This document shows, piece after piece, positions 18,796 to 30,509 of a stretch of 64,000 nt of DNA; position 1 is the stretch's first letter; the number at the start of each line of letters is the position of its first letter. Position numbers and translations under genes: made by a program. Where the stretch lies: positions 24,817,602 to 24,881,601 of the forward strand of contig NC_079413.1 of NCBI RefSeq assembly GCF_026213295.1, in the 5' to 3' direction. The notes below the pieces were generated by a model. It searched no databases, had not been told where the DNA came from, and was given only the letters and a program-made list of their open reading frames with translations. The DNA comes from Gadus chalcogrammus. Lineage: Eukaryota > Chordata > Actinopteri > Gadiformes > Gadidae.

Positions 18796-20051
18796 TTAAG
18801 AGCCATCTACCACTTTTTAAAAACGGCTTTTTTGAGCTAGTTCGAGAACGCAGCGGTGCATGGGAATTCGGCGACCACCCTGGGATAGGTCTAGGCCCAG
18901 CGGACTTGCTCAAAAAATGTGGCGCCCCTGGTGTTTTTTTTGGGTACTGCAATTTCGATTTTTAAACTTCAAAGTGAAGCGTTTTTTTTTTTTGAGCGGT
19001 GCATGGGAATTTGGGATAGTGCCAGTGGTAGCCCTTGGGCCCCTCTTTATACCCTAGAAATTTGGAGCAATTTGGAGCCCCAAGTTTTAACATTGGACGA
19101 CTTTTAAAATCGACCTCACAGGAGAAGGGGGAGGTGCATGGGATCATGGTTGGGGTTGGGTGGTAGGATTTTATGAGGCCGACCTTTGTGCAAAATTTTG
19201 GCCACCTGGTGGCTTGTTTTGGTATAGAAAATGGGATTTTCATTTTTTTTTTTTTTTTTTCTAAGTGTGGAGTCAAGAAAATTTGTTAGTAAAAAATAGG
19301 TTCCCACAGAAAGTGTCTAGGAGCACGTTTTAGGCCATTTCGAGTCTTTTTTTTTTTTTTTTTTTTATGTGAAAATTCATTCAATTTTTTTTTTTTTTTT
19401 TTTTTTTAATTAGAAATTTGATATATATTTTTTTTTTTTTTTTTTTGAAAATTCAATTCAAATTTTGTTTGTTGTTTTTCTAATTCGAATTTTGAAAATT
19501 CATTCAATTTATTTTTTTTTTTTTTCAAGATGGCGCCGCCCATAGCTGCATTTTCCCCAAAACAGATTTCCCCCATTGACAATGCATGGAGAGGCGGTTA
19601 TTGCACTTACTTGGTTTGGTGAAGTTGTTATTGCACTTACTTGGTTTGGTGAAGTTGTCAGGTAGTCGATCGGGTAGTCTGTGTTGGCTCAAGTCATGTC
19701 ATGACCCATTCACTGGGTCAAATTGTTTGGGTTATGGTTTTTTTTTTTTTTTTTTTTTTTTCTAACCCTTTTTTAGCTGGGCTCGGTCCGATCCTGAATC
19801 TGCAGGAATTATGTTTCTAGCCCCTTCCTAGGCCGAGAAAATAACTTAAAACCAATTTTTTTTTTTTTTAAGGGTTAGGTTGAGTAGAAGGCACTCAAAC
19901 ATGTGCCGCGCAGCGGCACATGGGAGAGTGCCGAGAGAGTTCATCTTTTTTTTTTTTTTTTTAACCTTTTTTTAGCTGGGCTCGGTCCGATCCTGAATCT
20001 GCAGGAATTATGTTTCTAGCCCCTTCCTAGGCCGAGAAAATAAATTAAAAC

Positions 20052-20086
<35 letters not shown>
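18796..20086 (-). repeat. B unit 2, full length
   Basis: YY1-like site 19526 and hairpin 19890-19932. Differs from B unit 1 by a one-base loss near 19296 and AATAGGTTCC for AATAAGTTCC. Confidence 0.85.
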
Positions 20087-20087
<1 letters not shown>

Positions 20088-20226
20088 GGTTAGGGTTAGG
20101 GAATAAGGCTAAAGGTTAAGGTTAGGATTAAGATTAAGATTAAGATTAGGATAGGGGGTTTTAACCAAAGTGGTTAGGGTTAGGGTTAGGGTTAGGGTTA
20201 GGGTTAGGGTTAGGGTTAGGGTTAGG
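20087..20226 (+). repeat. Composite telomeric tract
   Basis: Same degenerate start as 18588 and the same short C-type fragment, but with only one TTAGGG array (20174-20226). Confidence 0.85.
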
Positions 20227-21485
20227 TTAAGAGCCATCTACCACTTTTTAAAAACGGCTTTTTTGAGCTAGTTCGAGAACGCAGCGGTGCATGGGAATTC
20301 GGCGACCACCCTGGGATAGGTCTAGGCCCAGCGGACTTGCTCAAAAAATGTGGCGCCCCTGGTGTTTTTTTTGGGTACTGCAATTTCGATTTTTAAACTT
20401 CAAAGTGAAGCGTTTTTTTTTTTGAGCGGTGCATGGGAATTTGGGATAGTGCCAGTGGTAGCCCTTGGGCCCCTCTTTATACCCTAGAAATTTGGAGCAA
20501 TTTGGAGCCCCAAGTTTTAACATTGGACGACTTTTAAAATCGACCTCACAGGAGAAGGGGGAGGTGCATGGGATCATGGTTGGGGTTGGGTGGTAGGATT
20601 TTATGAGGCCGACCTTTGTGCAAAATTTTGGCCACCTGGTGGCTTGTTTTGGTATAGAAAATGGGATTTTCATTTTTTTTTTTTTTTTTTTCTAAGTGTG
20701 GAGTCAAGAAAATTTGTTAGTAAAAAAATAAGTTCCCACAGAAAGTGTCTAGGAGCACGTTTTAGGCCATTTCGAGTCTTTTTTTTTTTTTTTTTTTTAT
20801 GTGAAAATTCATTAAATTTTTTTTTTTTTTTTTTTTTTTAATTAGAAATTTGATATATATTTTTTTTTTTTTTTTTTGAAAATTCAATTCAAATTTTGTT
20901 TGTTGTTTTTCTAATTCGAATTTTGAAAATTCATTCAATTTATTTTTTTTTTTTTTCAAGATGGCGCCGCCCATAGCTGCATTTTCCCCAAAACAGATTT
21001 CCCCCATTGACAATGCATGGAGAGGCGGTTATTGCACTTACTTGGTTTGGTGAAGTTGTTATTGCACTTACTTGGTTTGGTGAAGTTGTCAGGTAGTCGA
21101 TCGGGTAGTCTGTGTTGGCTCAAGTCATGTCATGACCCATTCACTGGGTCAAATTGTTTGGGTTATGGTTTTTTTTTTTTTTTTTTTTTTTTTTTCTAAC
21201 CCTTTTTTAGCTGGGCTCGGTCCGATCCTGAATCTGCAGGAATTATGTTTCTAGCCCCTTCCTAGGCCGAGAAAATAACTTAAAACCAATTTTTTTTTTT
21301 TTTAAGGGTTAGGTTGAGTAGAAGGCACTCAAACATGTGCCGCGCAGCGGCACATGGGAGAGTGCCGAGAGAGTTCATCTTTTTTTTTTTTTTTTTTAAC
21401 CTTTTTTAGCTGGGCTCGGTCCGATCCTGAATCTGCAGGAATTATGTTTCTAGCCCCTTCCTAGGCCGAGAAAATAAATTAAAAC

Positions 21486-21520
<35 letters not shown>
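20227..21520 (-). repeat. B unit 3, full length
   Basis: YY1-like site 20957 and hairpin 21324-21366. Ends TTAA and goes directly into GGGTTAGGG without the degenerate tract. Confidence 0.85.
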
Positions 21521-21521
<1 letters not shown>

Positions 21522-21582
21522 GGTTAGGGTTAGGGTTAGGGTTAGGGTTAGGGTTAGGGTTAGGGTTAGGGTTAGGGTTAGG
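21521..21582 (+). repeat. Telomeric (TTAGGG)n array, ~10 repeats
   Basis: Perfect repeats between two B units. Confidence 0.97.
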
Positions 21583-22842
21583 TTAAGAGCCATCTACCAC
21601 TTTTTAAAAACGGCTTTTTTGAGCTAGTTCGAGAACGCAGCGGTGCATGGGAATTCGGCGACCACCCTGGGATAGGTCTAGGCCCAGCGGACTTGCTCAA
21701 AAAATGTGGCGCCCCTGGTGTTTTTTTTGGGTACTGCAATTTCGATTTTTAAACTTCAAAGTGAAGCGTTTTTTTTTTTGAGCGGTGCATGGGAATTTGG
21801 GATAGTGCCAGTGGTAGCCCTTGGGCCCCTCTTTATACCCTAGAAATTTGGAGCAATTTGGAGCCCCAAGTTTTAACATTGGACGACTTTTAAAATCGAC
21901 CTCACAGGAGAAGGGGGAGGTGCATGGGATCATGGTTGGGGTTGGGTGGTAGGATTTTATGAGGCCGACCTTTGTGCAAAATTTTGGCCACCTGGTGGCT
22001 TGTTTTGGTATAGAAAATGGGATTTTCATTTTTTTTTTTTTTTTTTTCTAAGTGTGGAGTCAAGAAAATTTGTTAGTAAAAAAATAAGTTCCCACAGAAA
22101 GTGTCTAGGAGCACGTTTTAGGCCATTTCGAGTCTTTTTTTTTTTTTTTTTTTTATGTGAAAATTCATTCAATTTTTTTTTTTTTTTTTTTTTTTTAATT
22201 AGAAATTTGATATATATTTTTTTTTTTTTTTTTTTGAAAATTCAATTCAAATTTTGTTTGTTGTTTTTCTAATTCGAATTTTGAAAATTCATTCAATTTA
22301 TTTTTTTTTTTTTTCAAGATGGCGCCGCCCATAGCTGCATTTTCCCCAAAACAGATTTCCCCCATTGACAATGCATGGAGAGGCGGTTATTGCACTTACT
22401 TGGTTTGGTGAAGTTGTTATTGCACTTACTTGGTTTGGTGAAGTTGTCAGGTAGTCGATCGGGTAGTCTGTGTTGGCTCAAGTCATGTCATGACCCATTC
22501 ACTGGGTCAAATTGTTTGGGTTATGGTTTTTTTTTTTTTTTTTTTTTTTTTCTAACCCTTTTTTAGCTGGGCTCGGTCCGATCCTGAATCTGCAGGAATT
22601 ATGTTTCTAGCCCCTTCCTAGGCCGAGAAAATAACTTAAAACCAATTTTTTTTTTTTTTAAGGGTTAGGTTGAGTAGAAGGCACTCAAACATGTGCCGCG
22701 CAGCGGCACATGGGAGAGTGCCGAGAGAGTTCATCTTTTTTTTTTTTTTTTTTAACCTTTTTTTAGCTGGGCTCGGTCCGATCCTGAATCTGCAGGAATT
22801 ATGTTTCTAGCCCCTTCCTAGGCCGAGAAAATAAATTAAAAC

Positions 22843-22876
<34 letters not shown>
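21583..22876 (-). repeat. B unit 4, full length
   Basis: YY1-like site 22315 and hairpin 22680-22722. Confidence 0.85.
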
Positions 22877-22877
<1 letters not shown>

Positions 22878-22955
22878 GGTTAGGGTTAGGGAAGGGTTAG
22901 GGTTAGGGTTAGGGTTAGGGTTAGGGTTAGGGTTAGGGTTAGGGTTAGGGTTAGG
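22877..22955 (+). repeat. Telomeric array with one GGGAAGGG interruption
   Basis: GGGTTAGGGTTAGGGAAGGGTTAGGG..., ending TTAGG before ATAGGGGG of the first C unit. The same interruption occurs at 56195 and 62296, so these three arrays are copies. Confidence 0.95.
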
Positions 22956-22974
22956 ATAGGGGGTTTTAACCACA

Positions 22975-22990
22975 CTGCACCCGGGTGCAG
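22975..22990. other. 16-bp perfect palindrome near C-unit telomeric junction
   Basis: CTGCACCCGGGTGCAG, 19 bp from the TTAGG junction. Repeated at 26144, 26788, 31134, 34287, 34931, 39277, 42387, 43031, 46087, 46731, 56287 and 62394. The copy near 59422 has lost one G. Confidence 0.85.
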
Positions 22991-23208
22991 ACCGTTTTCG
23001 GTGGATATCTTTTGACAGCAAGGTGCTAGAGAAACGGGAGGCAGACGCACCCCCCCCAAAGGGAGGAGCAGCTTTCCAACGGTGCCAAGCCCGAGTCCGT
23101 GCGACCTTCACCCGCCGAGATATCGAGTCGGGCATCACATATGGTGCTGGCTGTAGCATGTTTGCACAGCGAAATCCTAAGTGTGCTCCGTTGAGGTCCC
23201 CTCAGCAG

Positions 23209-23222
23209 CCACCAGATGGCAG
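23209..23222 (+). promoter_or_regulatory. CTCF-like site with adjacent E-box (first of 18)
   Basis: CCACCAGATGGCAG matches the vertebrate CTCF core at every position (CCASYAGRKGGCRS). A TCACGTG E-box follows 20 bp on (23243-23248). Further copies start at 26378, 27022, 30476, 30724, 31368, 34521, 35165, 38609, 38867, 39511, 42621, 43265, 46321, 46965, 56521, 59655 and 62628. Confidence 0.6.
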
Positions 23223-23419
23223 AAGCGGCCCCTAACCGTCATCACGTGTTAGTTTATTATTATTTCGTTTATTATTATATTATTTATTTATGCAAGTCAG
23301 GATGTAGTCTATGAATCTGAAAGAAAAGTAGGTAAAATGCATCGCAATACAACAAATCAAATCTATTATATTCACACACAATATTGATTCCTGTTCCTTC
23401 ACTTTGTTTTTCCAGTTGG

Positions 23420-23444
23420 ACACACACGCGCGCGCGCGCGCGCG

Positions 23445-23524
<80 letters not shown>
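23420..23524. repeat. Mixed (CG)n/(CA)n tract
   Basis: About 11 CG-rich dinucleotides lead into ~40 CA repeats, a strong Z-DNA-type alternating purine-pyrimidine run. CG-containing versions recur at 31579-31679, 39722-39822 and 56732-56838. CA-only versions lie at 27233-27288, 35376-35430, 43476-43528 and 47176-47224. Confidence 0.95.
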
Positions 23525-23526
<2 letters not shown>

Positions 23527-23978
23527 GTCAAAGCTCTAGGTGTTCAAGGAGTATGTCCTTGTTCTTTAGCAGTGGGCCCTAGACTTTAAGGCATAAACTG
23601 TTTTGATCCGTGGTCACTTACCTCCATCAAGTAGACGAGACAAACCACTGCACCCACCTCATGAAGTAACAACCATTAGTCTGACACTCAAACCATCAAA
23701 GAGCAGCCATTTTGAAAAGTGCAGCCATTTTGACCTCAAATCAAATGGAAATGCAATCAATGGAACCCAAAGACTATTGTTAGCAGAAGTAAAGTGCTTC
23801 GGTGTTTCATCGTGGACATGCCGTTTGTTTTTTATTCTGTAGGCATGTCCAAACTATTCCACAAAAGGGCAGAGTGGCCCCCTTTTGTCTCCATCTTAAA
23901 CATTTACTTGTTTATTCATTCACTCCTTCATTTATTAATTTGTTTGTTAGTTTTTTCTTGTAGCTGCTTATGTGAAGA

Positions 23979-24013
23979 CGTCGACAGCTTGGAAGACGTC
24001 CAAGCTGTCGACG
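23979..24013. other. Perfect 15-bp inverted repeat, 5-nt loop
   Basis: CGTCGACAGCTTGGA, loop AGACG, then TCCAAGCTGTCGACG. Other copies start at 32134, 40277, 43983, 47679 and 57293. It lies just after a polypyrimidine-TTGTAG stretch that resembles a 3' splice site. Confidence 0.85.
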
Positions 24014-24738
24014 ACCAGGACGAGCTCAGGCCCCCCGTGGTGTCAGCAGCCATGTGCTTGCCCAACCCAGTCTCACCAATATGCGTACAGATCGCACGGT
24101 TTGACACTTTCAAAATGCGTGCAGTACATACGCCAAATGACCATTTCGCGTGCATATGATACGCAAAACCCAGCATTAACTACTGTGGAGGGAGGATGCG
24201 TCCATTTCGCGTGCATATGATACGCAAATCCCAGCATTAACTGAATGGGAAATGCAATATTTTAGGACAGATTCACCATTAAACGTGTTTCTAATGACAT
24301 TTCTAGCGAGAAATGTACTTTTTCCTTGAATAATCTTCAGTCAGTGAATGTGTATGATCTTTATTAATCTTTATTATCTGAATGGGAAATGCAATATTTA
24401 AGGACCGATTCACCGTTAAACGTGTTTCTAATAACGTTTCTAGCGAGAAATATACTTTTTACTTGCATAATCTTCAGTCAGTGATTGTGTCTGATCTTTA
24501 GTTTTATAGTTATTAGGAAGATTTTATCGGCTCGCTCGCATGTTTCAACGACGTCAGGTTGTTCAACCCAGTCGCCAAGAAAAAACGTCAGTGGTGTACG
24601 TTTCCATGAACACTGGATACGTAGCATTTCAACGTAAAAAATAGCGTGTTATACCTACAGTATCCACGTGTGCCGCTGTGGAGGCGGGTTTCGGGGTTTG
24701 GGTTTCACGGCTTTCGCGGCAAATTGTGGACACGATTG

Positions 24739-24893
24739 TTTAGGGGGGGGGGGGAGACTGTTGTTGACCGGGGAGGGGGGGGGGGGGGAGAGACACGTTT
24801 GTTGAGACACGTTAGTTGAAGGGGGGGGGGGGGGGGACACGTTTGTTGAGGGGGGGGGAGACACGTTTGTAGGGGGGGGGGGGCACGCTCGAC
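24739..24893 (+). repeat. G-run cluster (five G runs of 9-15)
   Basis: Runs of G separated by GAGACTGTTGTTGACC, AGAGACACGTTTGTTGAGACACG and similar, a strong G-quadruplex candidate on the G-rich telomeric strand. Copies lie at about 32896-33048, 41039-41182, 44746-44889 and 58053-58199. Run lengths differ slightly between copies. Confidence 0.85.
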
Positions 24894-25548
24894 AACGAGA
24901 GTTGGTTTTTATTGAACGAGACTTCAACACGGAACAGCTGCGCGAAACGATGGTCACGTCACTCTCGGTGACGGTGTCGACAATAATGAACACACGAACA
25001 ATGTTAATAGAACAACACACAACCACATAACATCCCGAACCCATTAAACCCACTTAATCCTAACAACAAAACAAGTTAACAAAAGCCCCATTTGTCAACT
25101 GAGAACCCCAATTCCCAGAATCCCCCGCGGCTCCGGAACACGGCGTAGCTTATATTAATCTTTATTATCTGAATGGGAAATGCAATATTTTAGGACCGAT
25201 TCACCGTTAAACGTGTTTCTAATAACATTTCTAGCGAGAAATATACTTTTTAATTGCATAATCTTCAGTCAGTGATTGTGTCTGATCTTTAGTTTTATAG
25301 TTATTAGGAGTTGATCGGCTCGCTCGCATGTTTCAACGACGTCAGGTTGCTTTCGCTAAACTAGCAGCTCACGTGCTTCCGGCGTTTGTGTTATTAAACT
25401 GTTACTTTATGTAACTTTTAATGATATCATCTTGTTAGAAACACGTATATCTGAGAGCCAACCCAGTCGCCAAAATCATACCTACGTTGACACTGTACGT
25501 TTCGTGAACACTGGATTACGTCGCATTTCAACATAAAATTGCGTGTTA

Positions 25549-25778
<230 letters not shown>

Positions 25779-26001
25779 GTGCATTTCGCTGCTAAAACCA
25801 CAACAAAAAAATATTCCCTCAAATATTATTACTTTCAAAACGTTGGCCAAAATGGCCAATAATATCATTTTTTTTTGGGATGCTTCTAGGACATTTTGGG
25901 TGGATTTTGAACGGTATGTGGGGGGCACGTTTTTTGCAGGAAGATCTGGCTCCACCCCGGCGTGGTGGCGTCTCCTTTTGACCTTTTGACCCCAGACTTC
26001 T

Positions 26002-26124
26002 GGGGTTAGGGTTAGGGTTAGGGTTAGGGTTAGGGTTAGGGTTAGGGTTAGGGTTAGGGTTAGGGTTAGGGTTAGGGTTAGGGTTAGGGTTAGGGTTAGG
26101 GTTAGGGTTAGGGTTAGGGTTAGG
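26002..26124 (+). repeat. Telomeric (TTAGGG)n array, ~20 repeats
   Basis: Left junction ACTTCTGGGGTTAGGG; right TTAGG|ATAGGGGG of the next C unit. Confidence 0.97.
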
Positions 26125-26768
26125 ATAGGGGGTTTTAACCACACTGCACCCGGGTGCAGACCGTTTTCGGTGGATATCTTTTGACAGCAAGGTGCTAGAG
26201 AAACGGGAGGCAGACGCACCCCCCCCAAAGGGAGGAGCAGCTTTCCAACGGTGCCAAGCCCGAGTCCGTGCGACCTTCACCCGCCGAGATATCGAGTCGG
26301 GCATCACATATGGTGCTGGCTGTAGCATGTTTGCACAGCGAAATCCTAAGTGTGCTCCGTAGAGGTCCCCTCAGCAGCCACCAGATGGCAGAAGCGGCCC
26401 CTAACCGTCATCACGTGTTAGTTTATTATTATTTATTATATATCATTCAACTGTATATGTGTAGTTACAGGCGGGGGTGTGTAGGTCTGTAGATATGCAG
26501 TGTAAGTTTGGGGTTATGGTTAGGGAGGGTTAGGGTTATGGTTATGGTTAGGTGATTGGGTTATGGTTAGGGTTATGGTTATGGTTAGGCCGTTTTCGGT
26601 GGATATCTTTTGAGAGCAAGGTCCTAGAGAAACGGGAGGCAGACGCACCCCCCCCAAAGGGAGGATCAGCTTTCCAACGGTGCCAAGCCCGAGTCCGTGC
26701 GACCTTCACCCGCCGAGATATCGAGTCGGGCATCACATATGGTGCTGGCTGTAGCCAAGGCGCCCAGG
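26125..26768 (-). repeat. C unit 2, short form (~0.64 kb)
   Basis: Contains the palindrome, ~180-bp segment and CTCF-like site (26378), then TATATCATTCAACTGTATATG, a TTATGG/TTAGGG variant telomeric tract (about 26507-26589) and a second ~180-bp segment broken at GTAGCCAAGGCGCCCAGG. It joins the next C unit without a TTAGGG array. Confidence 0.8.
26507..26589 (+). repeat. Variant telomeric tract (TTATGG/TTAGGG mixture)
   Basis: Alternating GGGTTATGGTTAGGG and TTATGGTTATGG with GATTGGG insertion. Copies lie near 30853, 34650, 38996, 42750, 46450 and 59787. The last one turns into a perfect TTAGGG array. Confidence 0.85.
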
Positions 26769-27230
26769 ATAGGGGGTTTTAACCACACTGCACCCGGGTG
26801 CAGACCGTTTTCGGTGGATATCTTTTGACAGCAAGGTGCTAGAGAAACGGGAGGCAGACGCACCCCCCCCAAAGGGAGGAGCAGCTTTCCAACGGTGCCA
26901 AGCCCGAGTCCGTGCGACCTTCACCCGCCGAGATATCGAGTCGGGCATCACATATGGTGCTGGCTGTAGCATGTTTGCACAGCGAAATCCTAAGTGTGCT
27001 CCGTTGAGGTCCCCTCAGCAGCCACCAGATGGCAGAAGCGGCCCCTAACCGTCATCACGTGTTAGTTTATTATTATTTCGTTTATTATTATATTATTTAT
27101 TTATGCAAGTCAGGATGTAGTCTATGAATCTGAAAGAAAAGTAGGTAAAATGCATCGCAATACAACAAATCAAATCTATTATATTCACACACAATATTGA
27201 TTCCTGTTCCTTCACTTTGTTTTTCCAGTT

Positions 27231-27289
<59 letters not shown>

Positions 27290-27699
27290 GTCAAAGCTCT
27301 AGGTGTTCAAGGAGTATGTCCTTGTTCTTTAGCAGTGGGCCCTAGACTTTAAGGCATAAACTGTTTTGATCCGTGGTCACTTACCTCCATCAAGTAGACG
27401 AGACAAACCACTGCACCCACCTCATGAAGTAACAACCATTAGTCTGACACTCAAACCATCAAAGAGCAGCCATTTTGAAAAGTGCAGCCATTTTGACCTC
27501 AAATCAAATGGAAATGCAATCAATGGAACCCAAAGACTATTGTTAGCAGAAGTAAAGTGCTTCGGTGTTTCATCGTGGACATGCCGTTTGTTTTTTATTC
27601 TGTAGGCATGTCCAAACTATTCCACAAAAGGGCAGAGTGGCCCCCTTTTGTCTCCATCTTAAACATTTACTTGTTTATTCATTCACTCCTTCATTTAGT

Positions 27700-27963
27700 G
27701 ACAGTCACAGCAAGCCCCAATGGCTCACACTTCTCTCCCTTTAGGCCCCAAAAGCCTGCCTGCTATTGGAGGTCACTGAGGGTCACACAGACACACACAG
27801 AGCACCAAACACTGCCCTGTGTATTGTATTAAGTCACAGCAAGCCCGAATGGCTCACACTTCTCTCCCTTTAGGCCCCAAAAGCCTGCCTGCTATTGGAG
27901 GTCACTGAGGGTCACACAGACACACACAGAGCACCAAACACTGCCCTGTGTATTGTATTAAGT
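27700..27963 (+). repeat. 126-bp tandem repeat, two copies
   Basis: AGTCACAGCAAGCCCCAATGG...TGTGTATTGTATTA. Further copies at about 28500-28805, and in the second higher-order repeat at about 35843-36106 and 36643-36948. Confidence 0.85.
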
Positions 27964-28894
27964 CACTGACAGGCCCAGAGGCACAGACACAGAGGCTCTG
28001 GTCTATGTCTGGGGTGGCATGGGAGAAGTTGGCGGTCCGCTCCCGTGACCCAAAGCATTGTGCGGGGGAGCTGGAGCTCTTTGTATGTATTTTTTGTGTC
28101 TATATTTTAATTCACAAAAAAACCTCTTATCTTGGGAGAGTTAAGCACATGTGCTAACGCTTCTCCAAATAAGTGAAAAAGCCCCTTCCCCCCACAGCCT
28201 TATTGACTGACAGTATGACCTGTTTTTTGAGTAGTGGTACATGTACTCTCTTGTATTAACTCATGTATTGAGCAGTATCCACATCTGTCTAACATACCTG
28301 AGGAAATGTTTAAAACTAGCGTGCATATACATTGGTATCCACAAACAGCAAAACACATCCTCTCTCACTGGAGAACACAGTTTAACTTTTAATTATCAGT
28401 GCTAGAATATATACTTGTGTAACTTAAATTGAGGTTCTGTGGTGATTTAAATGGTTTAAATACATAGGTAGGTAGGCCTCATAAGCCGGCTGTCTATTAA
28501 AGGTCACTGAGGGTCCCACAGACATACACAGAGCTCCTGTGTATTGTATTAAGTCACAGCAAGCCCCAATGGCTCACACTTTTCTCCCTTTAGGCCCCAA
28601 AAGCCTGCCTGCTATTGGAGGTCACTGAGGGTCCCACAGACATACACAGAGCTCCCAGCACTGCCCTGTGTATTGTATTAAGTCACAGCAAGCCCCAATG
28701 GCTCACACTTCTCTCCCTTTAGGCCCCAAAAGCCTGCCTGCTATTGGAGGTCACTGAGGGTCACACAGACACACACAGAGCACCAAACACTGCTCTGTGT
28801 ATTGTATTAAGTCACTGACAGGCCCAGAGGCACAGACACCTCCCCAGGTAGATGTCATGATAGGATTGATGTGCAACTCCAGTGGGATTACAGC

Positions 28895-29390
28895 TATCTC
28901 TCTCTTTCTCTCTCCTCCCCCCCTCACTCTTTCTCTCTCTCACTCCTTCTCTCTCTCACTCCTTCTCTCTCTCACTCCTTCTCTCTCTCACTCCTTCTCT
29001 CTCTCACTCCTTCTCTCTCTCTCTCTCTATCCCTCTCTCTCCCTCTCCCTCTCTCTCTCACTCCTTCTCCCTCTCACTCCTTCTCCTTCTCCTTCTCCCT
29101 CTCACTCCTTCTCCTTCTCCTTCTCCCTCTCACTCCTTCTCCCTCTCACTCCTTCTCCTTCTCCCTCTCACTCCTTCTCCCTCCTTCTCCCTCTCACTCC
29201 TTCTCCCTCTCACTCCTTCTCCTTCTCACTCCTTCTCCCTCTCACTCCTTCTCCCTCCTTCTCCCTCTCACTCCTTCTCCCTCTCACTCCTTCTCCCTCT
29301 CACTCCTTCTCCCTCTCACTCCTTCTCCCTCTCCCTCCTTCTCCCTCTCCCTCATTCTCCCTCTCCCTCATTCTCCTTCTCTGCCCTGCT
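28895..29390 (+). repeat. Polypyrimidine CTCC/CTCT tract (~500 bp)
   Basis: Nearly pure C/T on the + strand with units CTCTCACTCCTTCT and CCTTCTCCCTCTCACT. A mirror-repeat-type H-DNA candidate. Copy at 37038-37533. Confidence 0.95.
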
Positions 29391-29400
29391 TAATTAATAG

Positions 29401-29985
29401 TGATTAATAGTGTCAGAGTGTATGGAAGTATGCACATGGAAGTGTAAGCATTAGAGCATTCATAACTCTATTGCTGGATGTATTGGTAGTGTTTGCGTGC
29501 ATGGAAGTTTGCACATGGAGCCAGTGTTTCCCCCACGTTGGGGGTCTTATTGTCGGATAGATTAATAGTGTCAGAGTGTATGGAAGTATGCACATGGAAG
29601 TGTAAGCATTAGAACATTCATAACTCTATTGCTGGATGTATTGGTAGTGTTTGCGTGCATGGAAGTTTGCACATGGAGCCAGTGTTTCCCACACATTGGG
29701 GGTCTTATTGTCGGATAGTTTAATAGTGTCAGAGTGTATGGAAGTATGCACATGGAAGTGTAAGCATTAGAACATTCATAACTCTATTGCTGGATGTATT
29801 GGTAGTGTTTGCGTGCATGGAAGTTTGCACATGGAGCCAGTGTTTCCCCCACGTTGGGGGTCTTATTGTCGGATAGTTTAATAGCGTCAGAGTGTATGGA
29901 AGTATGCACATGGAAGTGTAAGCATTAGAACATTCATAACTCTATTGCTGGATGTATTGGTAGTGTTTGCGTGCATGGAATAAAA
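29401..29985 (+). repeat. 158-bp satellite, ~3.7 copies
   Basis: Period 158 bp judged from repeated AGTGTCAGAGTGTATGGAAG. The first copies differ by single bases. Copy at 37544-38128; inverted copies at 14801-15104. Confidence 0.9.
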
Positions 29986-30509
29986 TAACCTGTTTGTAAA
30001 TATATATCTATGTTTTGTGTCCTTCAATGTTTGACATATTTATTGATTGCATTAGTTCACATCTTTTATATTAGTTGACAGTAGTTCATTGGAAAAACAA
30101 AAAACAACCTCACATATAAACAAAATGAAGCAACTGTCCCATATTCCTATAAATGCATTTGAAGTAGACATTGAGACTCACAAAAAATGGACGCTATAGG
30201 ACAGCGATCATGATTTGTCTCGATATCAGAATAACAACAATGGGTCAAATAGCAATGGCTGGTGGATTGGCCATGAAGTAGGTCTGTAGATATGCAGTGT
30301 ACGTTTGTCCAGGCCCTGCAAGTCAGGATGTAGTCATTTTTCTGATCACCAGCCACCACTGTTATCCATATTGATATTACCGCGGCACCACATATGCTGC
30401 TGGCTGTAGCAGGTTTGCACATGCAGCGAAATCCAAAGTGTGCTCCGTTGAGGTCCCCTCAGCAGCCACCAGATGGCAGAAGCGGCCCTTAACCGTCATC
30501 ACGTGTTAG

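Larger units (their letters stand above)
26769..30509 (-). repeat. C unit 3, beta form with satellites (~3.7 kb)
   Basis: Shares about 940 bp with C unit 1, then diverges at TTCATTTAGTGACAGTCAC into 126-bp repeats, an unassigned 27963-28470 stretch, more 126-bp repeats, a polypyrimidine tract, the 158-bp satellite, AT-rich DNA with an AATAAA at 29979, and a degraded C fragment (about 30281-30509). No gene is recognised; the Ser/Leu-rich frames are translations of the CT tract. Confidence 0.8.

Noticed and set aside
26125..26328. Recurring MLQPAPYVMPDSISRRVKVARTRAWHRWKA frame on the minus strand of C segments
   Set aside because: It lies in the ~180-bp CpG-containing segment and runs into the palindrome and telomeric repeat. 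It changes reading with single indels and resembles no known domain.
28797..29407. Ser/Leu/Pro-rich 170-200-aa frames (copy at 36940-37550)
   Set aside because: All three + frames are open because the sequence is almost pure C/T. No domain and no conserved frame.
29401..29985. CRISPR-like array from regular repeats
   Set aside because: The 158-bp and 126-bp units are contiguous satellites without unique spacers, in eukaryotic subtelomeric DNA.
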